A DNA stretch of 64,000 bases. Source: Aquimarina sp. Aq78. GTDB taxonomy: Bacteria; Bacteroidota; Bacteroidia; Flavobacteriales; Flavobacteriaceae. A model generated the notes under the pieces. That model worked only from the letters and a program-made list of their open reading frames with translations, had not been told where the DNA came from and did not search any database. Shown one piece after another: positions 61,513 through 64,000 of the stretch. Both the position numbers and the translations under genes were made by a program. Positions within the stretch are counted from its first letter, which is position 1. Each line of letters starts with the position of its first letter. Location of the stretch: contig NZ_OMKA01000029.1 of assembly GCF_900299525.1 (NCBI RefSeq), positions 608,986 through 672,985 on the forward strand, read 5' to 3'.

Positions 61513-64000
61513 ATGAGTACATTCAACTTCACCAAGTGGAATAAAATATTAGGGTGGATCGTTTTTGTCATCGCTTTATGCGTTTATGCAATGACGGTAG
61601 AACCTACTGCTAGTTTTTGGGATGCAGGAGAATACATTGCTACTTCCTCAAAATTACAAGTTGGCCACCCACCAGGAGCACCATTGTTTCAAATGATTGG
61701 AGCATTTGCCTCTGCTTTTGCATCAGACCCAACACAAGTTGCATTAATGGTAAATATGACTTCTGCTTTTGCGAGTGCTTTTACTATTCTCTTTATGTTT
61801 TGGTCTATAACTATTCTTGTTAAAAAAGTGATTGTAAAAGATGAAGAATTAACAGATGGAAAAGCAATGGCTATTCTAGGAAGTGGTTTGGTTGGAGCTC
61901 TTGCATTTGCATTTACTGATAGTTTTTGGTTTAATGCTGTAGAAGCCGAAGTATATGCAATGGCAACCTGTATTTTATCTGTTCTTTTCTATCTCGGATT
62001 ATTATGGGAACGGGATATGCATACCTCTAGAGGTAATAAATGGCTAATCTTAATTTCTTTTATTGTAGGACTATCTTTCGGTGTTCATTTTATGGGATTA
62101 CTCTCTATCCCAGCAATAGGATTATTATATTATTTCAAAAACTATAAAGAGATTACTATAAAAAATTTCATTATTGCCAATATCGTTGTTGTCGCAATAC
62201 TATTGTTTATTTTTAAACTCTTATTACCTTCAACACTTAAATTCTTTGGTGCAGCTGAAGTATTTTTTGTTAATTCTATTGGCATGCCTTTTAATTCGGG
62301 GACTATTATTGCTGGATTAATAATCGCTGCAGCTTTCTATTTTGGAATAAAATACACTCGTAAAAAAAATTATATACAATTAAACACATTATTATTATGT
62401 GTTATGTTTATTCTATTAGGGTTTTCTAGCTGGGTTATGTTACCCATTAGAGCAAATGCCGGAACTGTAATCAATGAAAATAATCCTAATAACGCAAGAG
62501 AACTTCTGGCGTATTACAACTTAGAACAATATCCAGAAACTCATCTTTTTTACGGACCCCAATTTACAGAAATCTATGCAGGCCTGGATGAGAACAGTCC
62601 TTATGAAGATGGCAAACCTAAATATGAAAAAGATCTTAAAACCGGAAAATATATTATAGTTAACGATTGGAAAAATGCAAAACAGAATCTTGATGATGCC
62701 CATAAAGCTATTTTACCAAGAATGTGGAGTACAGAACATATCGCTAACTATATGGAGTTTACCGGACCAATTAAATTTACAATTAAACCCGAATATCAAG
62801 GTGAAGAAGAATTACTTAATGCCGTTACTCAATTTAGAAGGGAATATGCCACCGGAAAATTAGATAATGATGATTATAATAAATTTCTACAATCGTTTGG
62901 CAACTATATCGACGTAGAGAAACCTTCTTTTTGGGATAATGTGGTATACTTATTTGATTATCAAATAGGATATATGTACTGGCGTTATTTTATGTGGAAT
63001 TTTGTTGGACGACAAGATGATAACCAAGGTAAACTTACAGATCTAGAAGGTAACTGGCTTAGCGGTATCCAATTTATCGATGAAGCTCGCTTAGGATCTC
63101 AAGACAACCTGCCTAGTGACGTTCTTAAAAATAAAGCTCGTAACACCTACTATTTCTTACCACTATTACTAGGGCTAATTGGGTTTGTATTTATGTTACA
63201 AAGAGATAAGAAAAAATTCTGGGCTTTGCTCATTTTTTTCTTGTTTACAGGTTTAGCACTAAAAATTTATCTTAACGAAAGACCTTTTGAACCAAGAGAG
63301 CGAGATTATGCACTGGTAGGGTCTTTTTATGTATTTGCCATTTGGATAGGATTTGGTGTATATGCTTTGTTTGATTTGCTTAAAAAATATCTACAACCCA
63401 AAATACTTGCTCCTATAGTTACCGTGGTTTGCTTATTAGCTGTACCTATACTATTAGCAGCACAAAACTGGGATGATCACGATCGTTCGAATCGATATAC
63501 TGCACAATCCATGGCAAAAATGTACTTACAATCTTGCCAGAAAGATGCTATATTATTTACGATAGGAGATAACGACACATTTGCACTATGGTATGCACAA
63601 GAAATTGAAGGCTACCGTACAGATGTTAGAACTGTAAACACAAGCCTTTTTGCAACAGATTGGTATATCGATCAAATGAAAAGGGCTGCATATGAAGGAA
63701 AACCTATTCCTTCTCAATTAACTCATGAATTCTATCGATTCGGAAATAATGATGCTATTTACCACAAACCCGTAACTTCTGATACCATGCTTATCAAAAA
63801 CTGGATGAGATGGATAGAAACAGATGACCCCAGAACCAAAGGAGATTTACAAAGTGGTAAAAAAGTAAATACATTTCCTACAAAACATATACGAATTCCT
63901 GTAGATAAAGAAGCTGTACTTAGAAATGGTATTGTAGCTCAAAAAGATGCAGATCTTATTGTACCTTATATTGATATTCATCTTAATGGAGATTTATTAT
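61513..64000 (+). CDS. DUF2723 family membrane protein (possible protein O-mannosyltransferase), partial
   Basis: A large membrane protein whose first 829 codons are in the window; it runs past the right edge with no stop. It starts MSTFNFTKWNKILGWIVFVI and shows the DUF2723 hallmarks TASFWDAGEYIATSSKLQVG followed by HPPGAPLFQMIGAF in the first loop (Asp-Glu motif like GT-C transferases), then many helices and a long soluble part rich in aromatic residues (SSWVMLPIRANAG, YYNLEQYPETHLFYGPQF). A later helix block is near 550-640. DUF2723 proteins resemble dolichol-phosphate-mannose-dependent O-mannosyltransferases and are grouped by some as a glycosyltransferase family in Bacteroidota; activity here is inferred. 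Confidence 0.9.
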   Translation, partial: MSTFNFTKWNKILGWIVFVIALCVYAMTVEPTASFWDAGEYIATSSKLQVGHPPGAPLFQMIGAFASAFASDPTQVALMVNMTSAFASAFTILFMFWSITILVKKVIVKDEELTDGKAMAILGSGLVGALAFAFTDSFWFNAVEAEVYAMATCILSVLFYLGLLWERDMHTSRGNKWLILISFIVGLSFGVHFMGLLSIPAIGLLYYFKNYKEITIKNFIIANIVVVAILLFIFKLLLPSTLKFFGAAEVFFVNSIGMPFNSGTIIAGLIIAAAFYFGIKYTRKKNYIQLNTLLLCVMFILLGFSSWVMLPIRANAGTVINENNPNNARELLAYYNLEQYPETHLFYGPQFTEIYAGLDENSPYEDGKPKYEKDLKTGKYIIVNDWKNAKQNLDDAHKAILPRMWSTEHIANYMEFTGPIKFTIKPEYQGEEELLNAVTQFRREYATGKLDNDDYNKFLQSFGNYIDVEKPSFWDNVVYLFDYQIGYMYWRYFMWNFVGRQDDNQGKLTDLEGNWLSGIQFIDEARLGSQDNLPSDVLKNKARNTYYFLPLLLGLIGFVFMLQRDKKKFWALLIFFLFTGLALKIYLNERPFEPRERDYALVGSFYVFAIWIGFGVYALFDLLKKYLQPKILAPIVTVVCLLAVPILLAAQNWDDHDRSNRYTAQSMAKMYLQSCQKDAILFTIGDNDTFALWYAQEIEGYRTDVRTVNTSLFATDWYIDQMKRAAYEGKPIPSQLTHEFYRFGNNDAIYHKPVTSDTMLIKNWMRWIETDDPRTKGDLQSGKKVNTFPTKHIRIPVDKEAVLRNGIVAQKDADLIVPYIDIHLNGDLL

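Overview
The window reads as chromosomal DNA of a marine-type member of the Flavobacteriaceae (Bacteroidota), close to Aquimarina or a related genus. The evidence is AT-rich sequence, Bacteroidota-type promoters (TTG then TAnnTTTG), a full-length SprA gliding/type IX secretion protein, an Alternative Complex III (act) operon coupled to aa3 oxidase genes, carboxypeptidase-regulatory-domain TonB receptors, tandem TonB proteins and a DUF2723 membrane protein. The genus is an inference.

Layout. 1-840: end of an ABC exporter locus. 1047-6415 (minus): oxidase assembly and accessory genes (small CxxC membrane protein, DUF420, SCO, SCO-like, oxidase subunits IV, III and a second III-like, heme O synthase). 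6655-10065: a secreted metallo-beta-lactamase-fold hydrolase, two TonB paralogues, a VanZ protein and GcvH. 10200-17943: sprA and ruvA. 17944-20382: a scrambled island that separates ruvA from maeB, with RHS-like gene debris, a cluster of short AAGTACCCC palindromes, a perfect 38-bp palindrome, two small ORFs and an IS1-family element. 20383-22692: maeB. 22898-29986: a sugar locus (trehalase, MFS transporter, TonB receptor, divergent LacI regulator with a 39-bp palindromic operator). 29994-31457: queG and an mscS-type channel. 31524-35849: an accessory cassette of small secreted or unknown proteins, including two cysteine-rich peptides that share a leader. 35963-40272: ECF sigma factor, anti-sigma/TPR membrane protein and a secreted TPR-CHAT (caspase-like) protein. 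40356-42749: cytochrome P450 and ruvB. 42975-54794: act operon plus ctaC/ctaD. 55017-60122: a SPOR protein, then rimP-nusA-infB. 60348-64000: tandem universal stress protein, tRNA-Gln and the start of a DUF2723 gene.

How it fits together. The act operon oxidises menaquinol and passes electrons to the aa3 oxidase; the 1047-6415 genes supply further oxidase subunits, copper delivery and heme. TonB proteins energise outer-membrane receptors such as the one in the sugar locus, where periplasmic or cytoplasmic uptake ends in hydrolysis of trehalose (inferred from the trehalase). The most unusual stretch is 32120-40272. There a pair of leader-bearing four-cysteine peptides sits behind a lipoprotein gene. 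A 40-bp element lies upstream of two neighbouring genes that lack a vegetative promoter, and an ECF sigma/anti-sigma pair converges on a CHAT protease-like gene. Linking these into one system is inference, not something the sequence proves.
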